Source: Bryoerythrophyllum caledonicum
Lineage: Eukaryota; Streptophyta; Bryopsida; Pottiales; Pottiaceae
DNA length: 64,000 nucleotides
Direction: 5' to 3'
Assembly (NCBI GenBank): GCA_963971425.1
Contig: OZ020517.1
Coordinates: 2,048,501 to 2,112,500 of the forward strand
The notes beneath the pieces are model-generated. The model had not been told where the DNA came from. It searched no databases and saw nothing but the letters and a program-made list of their open reading frames with translations. This document shows positions 1-8,742 of the stretch, one piece after another; within the stretch, counting starts at the first letter, position 1; every line of letters begins with the position of its first letter. The translations under genes and the position numbers were made by a program.

Positions 1-1195
1 ACCCCTGACATAGGTCCCAATAGATTTTTGGATATATATCTCAAGAATCAAGAGTTAATTAACAACTTTGATCTAATCTCAAAAAATTCGCCTAATATAG
101 ACAAATGGACCGGTAACAACGACATTGATAATGAACTTTCTACGATTTTTTAGAAAAATCCAACAATTACAAACTCACCAAAAACAAGTACACAACAATA
201 TATGGGAAATGCCCGCAAACAACTTTTCTTAGGAATAAGACAACTTCCATTCACAACATGCCCAATATGCACTTCCACAAACCCGGACACATGGCTACAC
301 GAACTCTCCAAATGCCAAAACCATCATATACCCTCTCTACTTGTCAAAAGGCACAACAAAGCGGTATGGAAAATCCGTAAACTAGTAATATCCTCCAATA
401 AAATACGGTGCTTTATATTTAAGAATGCCAGAACCTTAGACAACAAACCACAAGATAATACAATCTCTTCATGGCTACTTCGATGCAAATGTGAAACCCA
501 AAGATGTCACTATAATGTCAGATTTAAACCAAACATACTAAGCGTCAAATGACTACCATATAAAGACCCCCCACCGAACTACATAAATAAAAACCTTACT
601 ATCCGATTTATTGAATTCAAATACTTTAATGACAGATTTTCCTCAGAAACAATTGAAAACAAAATTAATAAATACCAACCACTTATTAATGACATTGCAG
701 CCCTTGGATGGAAAGTTGACCCCCTTATTGTCATTGCCGTTGATGGTAGAGCCACTACCTTTATCCCCTCTATGAAAAGTCTCAAAAAAACAATCACTAT
801 TTCCTTTAACCCAATTAAAAGACATTCACAAAAACCAACACCATCACTATCCAACATGCAATGTCCATACTTCTCCACAAGCGAAAACTCCAAAATAACC
901 AACCTCTCCCAGAAATACATGATAGTATCTCGTAAAACCTATCAAAAACACTCATATAATATTTATAGATCACCTCTTGGAACTGAGCCCTCTGGCTTTG
1001 GTTGATCCTTTGTTCTCGGCTACTGGTTATTGGTTATTGGTTTCTAGTTCCTTGGTTACATAGTGTCTACCCTTGAGAGGGTGAAATAGTTCCATACTAC
1101 AAAACCTTTCTCCGGTTGACATGGATTTAGTGGTGGAACAAACAAACACTTTACTCACTTTGGCCCCTCCACTTTGAGGACTGGAGCTCTTCTCC
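1..1195 (+). mobile_element. 3' fragment of a LINE with restriction-like endonuclease (copy 1)
   Basis: Frame 1 reads through the C-terminal part of a non-LTR retrotransposon polyprotein. At about 259-330 there is a CCHC motif (CPIC, then TWLHEL and SKC), and at about 610-790 a restriction-like endonuclease signature (IRFIEFKY, NKYQPLINDIAALGW, VDGRATTFIP). CCHC followed by this endonuclease is the C-terminal layout of R2-like, CRE-like and Dualen-like LINEs. In-frame stops lie near 150 and at 550-552, and the frame decays after about 800, so the copy is dead. The TGA at 550 is shared with the copy at 40476, so it predates their separation. Roughly 1000-1195 is 3' flank shared with the other copies and ends in a CTT-rich tract. 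The 5' part lies outside the window. Confidence 0.7.
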
Positions 1196-1472
1196 TTCTA
1201 GATGGACTCACCCTCATTTGCTTTTGAAATTCTCTCTTTGAATAAGATCCTATAAGACTATGCTCCAAAAATCCTCCATACCTTTCAAATTGCCAACAAG
1301 AACTCCCAAAATCCACCCGCCATCCTTGAGCAATGGATATGGCCATCATCATCATTTGGACATTTTGTTGAAATATTGTAAGTTTTTGCAATGCCAAAAT
1401 GCCCATTGTAACATACTTCATTATAGTGAAAGCCGAAAGTACAACAAGAATACGTTCCCTTCTAGAATCCAT
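1196..1472 (-). pseudogene. PIF/Harbinger-like transposase N-terminal fragment (copy 1)
   Basis: A minus-strand reading frame starts MDSRRERILVVL at 1472 and continues to GGFLEHSLIGSYSKREFQKQ and MRVS near 1196. A GGFLE...GSYS...EF..QMRVS stretch is what I know from the N-terminal region of HARBI1/ALP1-like nucleases. The frame runs out where the LINE 3' end begins, so only about 90 codons remain. The same start and sequence recur at 13113-13326 and 41893-42164. The family call rests on this short motif alone; an unrelated plant ORF is possible. Confidence 0.4.
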
Positions 1473-1752
1473 GGTAAAAGAATAAGAGAGAGGAAATTTT
1501 CAAAGAATTGATCCATGATTCATGTAGTAAGAAATGATTGGAATCTTTACAAATGGTACGGGGTTTGGCCTTTCGACTTGTCTTTGGGGCTTCACACCAC
1601 GACCGGCCAAAGGCTTCAATATATATACTTTAATGTTTTTTTTTTAGCAAAAAAGTTTGGGCCCTCGCCATTGTTTGGGCTGAAATTTTTGACAGGCAAT
1701 CGCTCAACTTGGCCAAGTGTGAAGCGGCCCTCAAGGAAGGTGGGGGCCTTAA

Positions 1753-2104
1753 GGTAAGCCCCCCCATAACCAAGAAAAACCCATAGCCAACGCTTATAAA
1801 ATTGGGGTATATCCAACCTTCTTCCATCCCATTACCACCAACTGAGTTCCAAATGGAGGTTTGCTACTGGACAAGACCCTTACTTTTGGTCGTTGGTTAT
1901 GGGGGGTACCTATTGGTGGCCACCCAATAAACATGGCTGCAGAGTTTGAAAATTTATAACTAATTTAGTTTTCATGGAAAAAATATGAAATCACTTAGGT
2001 TTGAATTGTAATTCTATTAGCTATCACTGAAAAATAATAGTATATCTATCTCCTCACTCCAGATATGCACGTTCCTTAACTTGTCAGTTTTAGGGGGGCT
2101 TACC
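1753..2104. mobile_element. TTAA-flanked MITE, GGTAAGCCCC family (copy 1)
   Basis: The ends are inverted repeats: GGTAAGCCCCCCC on the left and GGGGGGCTTACC on the right, each flanked by TTAA (1749-1752 and 2105-2108). Length is 352 bp with no coding capacity. A TTAA target duplication is characteristic of piggyBac-type transposition, but the ends do not begin with the usual CCC, so the superfamily is tentative. Four related copies lie at 11117, 13623, 42460 and 57919. Confidence 0.75.
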
Positions 2105-3084
2105 TTAATGCTTAAACGCTCAAGCAGCCAGAAATTGGCTTCTTGGATGACATTGTTGGATGATATTCAACGTAAACAACTATTTTTCATCCAATTTTTT
2201 TTTAGGAGAGTTCCTTGAATGTACAAGCATTAGATGGTTATGAAATTGGCCTCATTGAGGTAATCATGTCTTATTTAAGAAAGAAAATGCTTGTGACACG
2301 GATCTCAAGACAATGAAATTGAGAAACTTCTAGCTTTAGCTCTAAATATGAATTCAAGCCATCCAAATGATATTTTTTGAATTTGAGTCCAACTAATGAA
2401 ATGAAGCAATTGATGTCTACTCTCCATACCATTTTGAAAATTAAAACAATATGTAAAATTGAATAAGTTGTTGCAATTTGAACTTGGACCTACAACAATG
2501 GTTCTAATTTTAGCCGAACACGGAACTTTCATTTACACCAAAAGTTTTGGCACTATAATATCCACCTTTAGTGAAATTTTCAAAAAAAATTTAGCATAAT
2601 TTGTAATTAATATGAATTTTCTTCACTTTTTTTTTAGAAATGACAATAAATCCAAATTTCCACATAAAAAGCTGTGATTTTTGTAACATAATTGAGACAA
2701 ATGATCTCATCTCTGAATTTTTAAAAAAAAAAAATCCACTTGCATCTGATGAGAAACTAGAGCATACAGTTGATAGATTGATGCCACGGTCATAGGCTCC
2801 GTCGTTAAAGGGTTGAATCACAGAACTCCCAAAATGAAGACACTGGTCACCAACTTCAGAGAATTGGAAGCGATGTAGCCACAGTAGCACGTCGTGAACC
2901 CGAAAATCATGCACAGCATTCGAGGCTTCTTGTTGACGTAGCGGTCTTCGCTCCTTCTGACGGAAGCACCCGACGAGGTGGGAGCAGACTAGACTTTCAA
3001 TGGACAGTGCAATATTGCCGGCAGTCTGTTTCGGGTGTGGGTGACCTACTCGCCCTGAAAGTCATGCACGCTACCGTGAATGAG

Positions 3085-3093
3085 TATAATATA
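3085..3093 (+). promoter_or_regulatory. TATA-like box upstream of HET gene 1
   Basis: TATAATATA sits just before a GC-rich block (from about 3120) that looks like a first exon, ending at a good splice donor (CACAA|GTGAGTG near 3388). The site is kept in all three cassettes (14262, 59239). Transcription is not shown. Confidence 0.35.
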
Positions 3094-4212
3094 TCGCACG
3101 TTGACTGAGAGGAGGGAAATCACCGGGCCCACATAGCGCCAAGCAGCGTCGCCCAGAGGCGCCGAACGTCATCTCTTCTTCCTTCTCTGGATTGACTCTG
3201 GAGGTCAGCCCGCTCCATAAGTATTAGAGGAGCGCTTCGTGTGCCTACGCGCTCGGCTTGCCCTCTACCTTGCATCAGCTGCTCTTGCTGTCGGGTCGAC
3301 CTTCTGTATTTTCGTCTTGGTGGCGCTGTTCGGAGGCAGGTTGGCAGTGGAGATGCTGGACATCGGTCGCCGTCTCTTTGTGGCACAAGTGAGTGTCTTC
3401 TGAATCGTGATGAAATGTCGACAGTTTTGGGTGATGAATGACCCTCTGATCTTTGTTGATTGAGGTATAATTGTAGTGAATTTTCACAGTGGGATTGTGT
3501 AGAAGTCGGTGATTGTCATTGCGAGGAATGTCTCTTTTGCCTTGGAACTGTGAGCACGGTGATTGTTTTAGGATTCGAATGAACGTTATTCTGCCACCTC
3601 AGTGAGGGTTGGTTGGATGGATCTAATATGCACGGCTCATATGTAGCAAGTCTTTGTATCTCAATACTTTGAATCTGCATACATGTTCATTCTTAATGAG
3701 GGTTTGGACAAGTTCCGCATGTTCTTTGGCTGCTCTTTTTTATCTTCCGAAATATCTTTGGTAATATATTAATACCACTGAGCTGGGAATATGATCCTTC
3801 AGTTATACGTGTTATCCAGATACAAGTGGCTGACTTGACTGTTAAGGCTGTGCGTGGTTTATCAGGAAGTCGTTCTAGAGCTTCAAGATACACTCCGTTT
3901 TTGACACACGTTTTTGACACCGTTTTTGACATTCCGAGCATTTTGCGCCATCTTGAGGACTATCTGGGCCAGCTTTAACTGCAAAGGATCTCCATCATGT
4001 ACGAGATCTCAGTATCAGTTTTCTGGTACGTCTGGCAGTTTCAATCCTATCTTTCAGTCGGAGGAAGCTGAGCACATGCATATATTCTTGTATGAACGTT
4101 TATTGGCATTGACCCTGGATAGGTCTGAAAGATCATGGAAAGTGGAACAGGCGATATTCGCTCTCACACCAAGCCTTCCACTGCTGCTGTTGTTGCGCCA
4201 TTGACCGGCCAG

Positions 4213-6474
4213 ATGTTAAGAGAGCCTGGAATACCGGAGATCCCAGCAGAAATGGAACGTAGTTTGGAAAATATCTGCGAATTATGCAGTCAGTTCGATT
4301 TCGATTCACTAGGCCTTAAACCTTGGAACTTCTCGTTGCCTCACAGTGCTATAGAGAGATGTTATACACCGACTATCTTGGAAATGAAGGGAAGGGCTGG
4401 GACATGTGTTATCTGTAAGGAGGTGTTAGGGTTTTATAAGCAATGGATAACCCAAAACAAGGCTCTCTTAGATCCCAGTCGTTACAGGATGAACGATTGT
4501 GCTGACTTTTGTATAGATGAAATAGAGTTCAGTCCGACACAAGATGAACTTCACAAGGTGGTCCGAATGTTTGTTTACCTGGTAATAAAAAATTCGCCTG
4601 GTGAATGTGAGAGTTATTGGCCTCTTTTTCAGTTTCACAAATGGACTCCACAGTCTAGAGAAGGGAATGGGAAAAGTGCAGTAGAGAAACCTTACAACGG
4701 TCGTGAGAGGGGGGTACTAGTAAACCAAACACAACTTCTCGATTGGAAGAAAGTTTGCGACAAAAACCATGGTAACTCCTGCAAGTCAAACTCCAATATC
4801 ATGGATCACCTTGATTTCATTCGACTCATTGATGTACAGCAAAGGTGTGTTACAGTGAAAAAGGGTGGCGAGCTTGCGAACCTGGAGTATGCCGCCTTGA
4901 GCTATGTATGGGGTGATAAGAACGCGCTTGGTCGGTGTAAAATGCCCAAGCTTATGAGACGTGGAGTGAACCGTGAAGCGGCCTTGCGGCAACGAAGGGC
5001 TCTGACACCAAAGAAAGTACTTCGAACCATTGACGATGCCATGACGTTCGTAGGTAAAGGGCTTAAGTTAAAGTATCTTTGGGTTGATTGCCTCTGCATC
5101 TTGCAAGCTGGTGATGACAATAATGGCGACAAAGATACTGAAGCCGATCAAAAAAAGTTTATTAATGCCATGGACTCCATTTATGCTTGTGCGTCGGTGA
5201 CCATTGTTGCAGCAGCAGGAGACAATGCGAATGCAGGGCTTCCCGGTATCAACTCACGCTATGAAGGAGAATGCATGAAACAGAACCCTCTTCTTATCCA
5301 TAAAAGAGATAAGCCGATGGTATCAATAGTCCGAACACTTGACCTAGAGGGCTCCGGTGAGATACTACTTTCTAATTATAAGTATCTTGGAGGATCTACA
5401 TGGAACACAAGAGGTTGGACCTTCCAAGAGAAGATCTTTTCTCGAAGAACGTTCATATTTACCAAGATGCAAGTATATTGGGAATGCCAAGCAGCCACAT
5501 GGTGTGAAGATAGCATGTGGGAGACCACGGAACCTTCATTTTATCGTCATTGCTTTAATGCAGCTGAATTTCGCCTGCCCTGGAACACTATAGATGTAGA
5601 CAAATTTAGTGATAAATATCGAAAGCTGGTTGAGGAGTACAGTGAGCGGAAGTTGACACGAGAGAGCGATGGTCTGGATGCATTTACGGGTATTTTGAAT
5701 GCCTTAGGAAGAGGAACAGGTGTTCCCAAACTAGAGTTCAAGTGGGGTCTACCGTTGTCTTTCCTAGCCAATGCTCTGAAGTGGCGCTGTCCTGATCCTT
5801 TTCCGGTAACTAAATCCTGTGAGAGAAGAACAGAGAAACATCGCATTTCTAATGCCCGTAGTTGTCCATTTCCAAGCTGGTCATGGGTTGGATGGGTGGG
5901 GAAGGTACAAATGAGCATATTGGGAGTGCTTATGCTCGATTTGCATTTTTATTACCACGATGACATTGCGAAAAAACTTGTCGAGGTTGAGTGTCGTACA
6001 AGGGATCTCGATGGCATGATTCAACAAATCAGAAAAGATGATGACGAGATCGACGTTCACATCGAAGACAAAAAAGTTGAAAAAGCCTTGCGCAAGTCTG
6101 TTGCTTCAAACATATTATTCTTTTGGAGCAGCGCCACAAGATTCCAAATCAGAGTTTTACGAACTGTCGGCCATGTAGTTTGTCGTCGTGAATTAGCCAT
6201 GGGTGACCCCATTAAACTGATCATTCAGCGTCCGTGGCATGTGCCGTTACTTCCTCCAGAGTCAACACATGTTGAATATGAGCTTGTTGTCATTGGGACA
6301 GCTGAGAATAGGACTACACCATTTAAAGGGGATGAAGATGAAACTGAGTTAGCTGTGCTAGTATGCTCTGAAAATAAAAGTGAAGGTGTAGTATATCGGA
6401 TGGGACTCGTCGAGATCCCTCTTAGAGAGTGGAAGAGATGCGAACCGGAATGGAAATTGATTTGTCTTGGCTGA
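4213..6474 (+). CDS. HET-domain protein 1
   Basis: Intronless frame of 753 codons from the ATG at 4213. The frame is open upstream to an ATG at 4135, but the other two copies have no ATG there, while the ATG of MLREPG is kept in all three. Two N-terminal CxxC pairs (CELC at about residue 19, CVIC at about 69) resemble fungal HET proteins. The HET domain (PF06985 type) shows YAALSYVWG (about 225), YLWVDCLCILQ (about 289), SIYACASVTIVAAAGDNANA (about 321) and STWNTRGWTFQEKIFSRR (about 395). HET proteins trigger incompatibility cell death in fungi; the role in a plant is unknown. Compared with copies 2 and 3 this one carries an acidic insertion after LCILQ (5107-5150) and many local differences concentrated in patches. 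No membrane segment is seen. Confidence 0.88.
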   Translation: MLREPGIPEIPAEMERSLENICELCSQFDFDSLGLKPWNFSLPHSAIERCYTPTILEMKGRAGTCVICKEVLGFYKQWITQNKALLDPSRYRMNDCADFCIDEIEFSPTQDELHKVVRMFVYLVIKNSPGECESYWPLFQFHKWTPQSREGNGKSAVEKPYNGRERGVLVNQTQLLDWKKVCDKNHGNSCKSNSNIMDHLDFIRLIDVQQRCVTVKKGGELANLEYAALSYVWGDKNALGRCKMPKLMRRGVNREAALRQRRALTPKKVLRTIDDAMTFVGKGLKLKYLWVDCLCILQAGDDNNGDKDTEADQKKFINAMDSIYACASVTIVAAAGDNANAGLPGINSRYEGECMKQNPLLIHKRDKPMVSIVRTLDLEGSGEILLSNYKYLGGSTWNTRGWTFQEKIFSRRTFIFTKMQVYWECQAATWCEDSMWETTEPSFYRHCFNAAEFRLPWNTIDVDKFSDKYRKLVEEYSERKLTRESDGLDAFTGILNALGRGTGVPKLEFKWGLPLSFLANALKWRCPDPFPVTKSCERRTEKHRISNARSCPFPSWSWVGWVGKVQMSILGVLMLDLHFYYHDDIAKKLVEVECRTRDLDGMIQQIRKDDDEIDVHIEDKKVEKALRKSVASNILFFWSSATRFQIRVLRTVGHVVCRRELAMGDPIKLIIQRPWHVPLLPPESTHVEYELVVIGTAENRTTPFKGDEDETELAVLVCSENKSEGVVYRMGLVEIPLREWKRCEPEWKLICLG

Positions 6475-6503
6475 CAAATACCCAAATTAAGAAGTATCTA
6501 TGC

Positions 6504-6701
6504 TTACATGAGTTTTAGGATAGCATGTGCTCCTACACTCATGTATTTTCCATAGTTTGTTGTGAATACGTAGTTCAATTGTACTTCTTCTGGCCTGGTT
6601 TGTTTCTTGAAAAATTGAGTGTCATCCTTGCAAGTATGATACTTCTCAACTAGCTTGTCCATTGTCAAAGGCTTGAATCTACAGGCTCTAACAAATGGCA
6701 A
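6504..6701 (-). CDS. Small convergent ORF downstream of HET gene 1 (hypothetical)
   Basis: A 65-codon frame runs toward the HET stop codon. It begins MPFVRACRFKPLTMDKLVEK and ends in KLM. The same frame is open at 17644-17898 (with an N-terminal extension) and at 62620-62817, with a few amino-acid changes. I do not recognise it. It may be only the reverse strand of the HET 3' untranslated region. Confidence 0.25.
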   Translation of the reverse strand: MPFVRACRFKPLTMDKLVEKYHTCKDDTQFFKKQTRPEEVQLNYVFTTNYGKYMSVGAHAILKLM

Positions 6702-7429
6702 GTTATGTAATAGTGAGGTTCTAACGGATGAACATGACTATTGTAGCAATTTGAGCAATCTAGAAGTGTAAGGAATCTTACATTGTTTTGAATGATATAA
6801 TTAGCTCCCAAATCTTCAATGTATATTTTCAATTTTGCATGAAATTACTTATGTTGTCACAAATAAAATACATCAACATTTGAACGTTGCTAATTGTTCA
6901 AGACATTACTTATCTACAAAAGACATTATGTTGATTATATCTTATGTTAAATCTTTGTTGTAGCATAGAGCTCAATTCCAACAACTTTGAAAGTTGATGA
7001 GTGATGCTTTGATCTTTGTTTCAGGTGTTGTTTCTTAATCTCTAGGTATGATAGTGAAGTTTTGTGGGATTGTATGGGATTTTTTTTTGGAAAACCTTTT
7101 ATTTTTAAAGGTAAGGGTGTACTCAACTCATTTGTCCAATTAACTATTAGAACTACTTCCTTAATTACATTTAATATCTGACAATTGCATTAAGAAACAC
7201 ATCCTTTGCAAGATCCATGCTAATGTTGTGGTGTTGCCAGTTCATATGGAGAATATATTGGAAGCCACTCTCACAAGAAATTTGATCCATGCTAATGAGT
7301 TATCAGATCTATTCAAATAAGTGATTGAGCCCATCTCTACAAAATTATTGGTACTATTTCAACAAGTACTTAACTAATACAACTATGTCCATGATTATCC
7401 CCTGACTAATCTGTCTACTTAATGACTAG

Positions 7430-7640
7430 CCTAACAATCATTAATATGCTTCCATAATTCCAATATTCTTCTTTGGGGACATTTATACTTGTTAAGATGT
7501 CTTCCAAGTATTCTCCACAAATGCTCAATTGGATTGAGGTCATGGGAGTGTGCTTCCCATCAAAGAGGATCAAAATTCCGTACCTACACCATCGGAATGT
7601 TCTTTTGCATTCTCTACAATTGTATTCCCTTGTTTTAAAA
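7430..7640 (-). pseudogene. Tc1/mariner-type transposase remnant (copy 1)
   Basis: On the minus strand, ENAKEHSDGVGTEF (about 7620-7580) resembles the DNA..H segment around the second catalytic Asp. After a frame change, W-EAHSHDLNPIEHLWRILG (about 7560-7500) matches the DLNPIEHLW signature of Tc1-like DDE transposases. LNKYKCPQRRILELWKHIND follows. Only this C-terminal third is visible and it is frameshifted. The same remnant is at 45240-45470. Confidence 0.6.
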
Positions 7641-7799
7641 TCATAAATGTTGAATTGATATTATTCCTCTTCACCATTCCATGAAATCTCTTTGTAAGAA
7701 TTCTTTATTTTGATGATGAATTAATCCTACACAACATGCAAAAGCTTAACAACGCCATTCATCATGAAAACATCACCAAACAATATTAACATCTCTTAA

Positions 7800-8441
7800 C
7801 CCCAAAAGGCCCAATGTCCCCTCGGGGACATTTTGAGTTTGGTAGGGTACCATGTTCTCATTTTTAAGCATGATTTTCTGAGATTTTTTAATTGAACGAA
7901 CAACTATTTATTAGCTTCCTGTAGACATGATTTTTTTTAGAAATCAGACTTATTGTTCAAAAGTTACAATTTTTTTTGCAAAATCTACAAATAGTACAGT
8001 GGTTTGGTGTGACATATAACAAATATTGCAGCAATACTTTAATTAACTCTAAATTGGAATGTATTGTTGATTCTTAGCACATAGTTGCATTGCAGGATTT
8101 TTAAGAACGTCTTCTTCCCCTCTTCTACTTCTAAAATTTGATGTTAAATTAGAAAATCATGGACCGTACAGCAAAAAAATGCCCTAAAAGATGGTCGAAG
8201 TTTGATGAAGGTATTTAGTATGACCTCAAGAAGAGTTAATGTCTCACTTCAAAGGCTAATATCTTTCAATCTGTGATGTCAAACTAAACAAAACTTCTAC
8301 CACATACACTTGTACAATCTTAGTACAAGATCCTGTAGTTAGATATGTAAAAATTGGGTTTGTTTGCATATTGTGTTGAATGCATTGAAACTAGCAATTT
8401 TTTGCAAATTTGCGTGCTAAAATGCCTTAGGCCTTTAGGGG
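7800..8441. mobile_element. TTAA element A, CCCCTAAAGG family (copy 1)
   Basis: The left end is CCCCAAAAGGCCCAATGTCC after TTAA (7796-7799); the right end is GGCCTTTAGGGG followed by TTGA (8442-8445). Inverted CCC ends and a TTAA target fit piggyBac-type elements. It is 642 bp and non-coding. The right flank has one mismatch to TTAA, shared with the copy at 45645, so both copies derive from one insertion duplicated with its surroundings. Confidence 0.6.
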
Positions 8442-8742
8442 TTGAATATGTCTTGAATCACAAGGTTGTCCATCACAAATTCAACATTGTTTAACTTAAG
8501 TGCATATAGGAACGCTGAAGAACGCTGGCAAGAAAGTGGTGAATCTGTCACGTCGGCGTGTCGTGTGAAAAGGACATCGGGTCGGCCGACGGAGCTGCAG
8601 ACAGTCCCAAGGGATTGGATTGAAGAGTAGAGGAGAGGAGAGGAGAGGCGTCGCATCGACGGAGACTCACATCTAGCATGTGTGTAGAGAAAGTGCACCG
8701 TGAGGGCTGCCAATTGCATCTGTTCGTCGTGGAATTGCATGC

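Larger units (their letters stand above)
1500..7097 (+). repeat. HET cassette 1 (duplicated unit carrying HET gene 1)
   Basis: This unit recurs at 13360-18870 and 57866-64000. It contains, in order, a TTGGCCAAG-centred segment (about 1705), a MITE (1753-2104), an AT-rich spacer (2110-2800), a leader with a TATA-like site and a GC-rich first exon-like block (2800-3400), the HET reading frame, and a 3' flank. Copy 1 ends abruptly at about 7097, where the sequence after the T-run switches to the composite repeat. Copies 2 and 3 continue for about 650 bp more of shared flank. Nothing outside the HET frame is a clear coding gene. Confidence 0.8.
7098..8507. repeat. Composite repeat, copy 1 (uninterrupted)
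   Basis: This segment is repeated, with small indels, at 44920-46344 plus 57221-57243. It contains a Tc1/mariner remnant (minus strand) and a complete TTAA element (7800-8441). It ends with TTAACTTAAGTGCATATAGG (8491-8510), which in copy 2 is split by a large nested insertion after TTAA. It is inserted into the 3' flank of HET cassette 1. Confidence 0.85.

Noticed and set aside
3120-3386. Minus-strand frame (MPQRDGDRCPASPLP...) as a gene
   Set aside because: It is the shadow of a GC-rich block; no family features, and the + strand shows the splice donor.
4135-4212. Upstream ATG of HET gene 1 as the true start
   Set aside because: The other copies lack this ATG (AGG in its place), while the ATG at 4213 is common to all.
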